This document shows, in pieces, positions 63,940 through 64,000 of a DNA stretch of 64,000 nt. The position numbers and the translations under genes were made by a program. The stretch lies in NCBI GenBank assembly GCA_964476565.1, contig CAYZBG010000007.1:29444-93443 (forward strand), given 5' to 3'. Under the pieces are notes generated by a model, which was not told the origin of the DNA, did not search any database, and was given only the letters and a program-made list of their open reading frames with translations. Each line of letters starts with the position of its first letter. Positions within the stretch are counted from its first letter, which is position 1. Source of the stretch: CAMAXB01 sp964476565. Lineage in GTDB: Bacteria > Verrucomicrobiota > Verrucomicrobiia > Opitutales > Opitutaceae.

Positions 63940-64000
63940 ATGACGTCCCGCGAACGCTTCCTTGCCGCCTGCGCCTGCCAGCCCCTCGAACGCCCACCCC
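63940..64000 (+). CDS. hemE: Uroporphyrinogen decarboxylase HemE, N-terminal fragment (3' end outside window)
   Basis: Only 20 residues are visible (MTSRERFLAACACQPLERPP). This is the typical HemE start (RFLxAxxxxPxDRxP), and the position right after hemF supports the call. The rest lies beyond the window. Confidence 0.75.
   Translation, partial: MTSRERFLAACACQPLERPP

Overview
The window looks like a high-GC chromosome segment of a Verrucomicrobiota bacterium, most likely Opitutaceae-like. This is inferred from gene content, not from a marker gene. DUF1080, DUF4159 and DUF6807/PmoA-like secreted proteins, a propeller-azurin fusion, LpxK (so a lipid A outer membrane), OleA/OleB and a long-form signal peptidase I occur together here, as they do in that group. 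Two runs of exactly 100 N (3508-3607 and 56950-57049) show that the sequence is a scaffolded draft.

Layout. 1-6161: secreted proteins, mostly on the minus strand (propeller-azurin, DUF1080/PA14, DUF4159, DUF6807). 6289-13928: double-redoxin protein, GNAT, F420-type NADP oxidoreductase, NHL protein, TrmO, class V aminotransferase, LpxK and a second DUF1080 protein. 13950-26933: housekeeping genes (trpD-glmM, uppP, ECF sigma/anti-sigma, dapA-dapB-ruvA, a PilT-type ATPase, fabD, lepA, lepB). 27060-34181: an integrated filamentous phage. 34280-48000: cytochrome c lipoprotein, DksA-like protein, nitroreductase, malQ, a fabZ-fabI-oleA-oleB operon, amidohydrolase, transglutaminase-like protein, uvrB and a coiled-coil membrane protein. 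48080-57375: glutamate dehydrogenase, the complete mrpABCDEFG Na+/H+ antiporter operon, a further Na+/H+ antiporter and a gapped SerB-like phosphatase. 57465-64000: zinc-free L31/L36 pair, TPR histidine kinase, DacA, a metal-binding lipoprotein-like SBP and a His-rich transporter, then hemF and the start of hemE.

The highlight is a 7.1 kb inovirus (filamentous ssDNA phage) prophage. On the minus strand it carries a small helical protein, an HUH rolling-circle Rep, a small ssDNA-binding candidate, a pVIII-like major coat protein, a large hairpin, an adsorption protein with three C-terminal membrane helices (apparently pIII and pVI in one chain), a 53-aa membrane protein and a Zot/pI assembly ATPase. 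Adjacent genes mostly overlap by 4 nt. A plus-strand module (ribbon-helix-helix protein, PLDc_N-like membrane protein, 65-aa protein, strong terminator) looks like regulation or accessory cargo. There is no integrase. Instead, both ends carry the same 16-bp sequence, and the right end completes a 28-bp site that resembles the Xer recombination site dif. The phage therefore probably integrated through the host XerC/XerD recombinases at the chromosomal dif site, which would place this window at the replication terminus.
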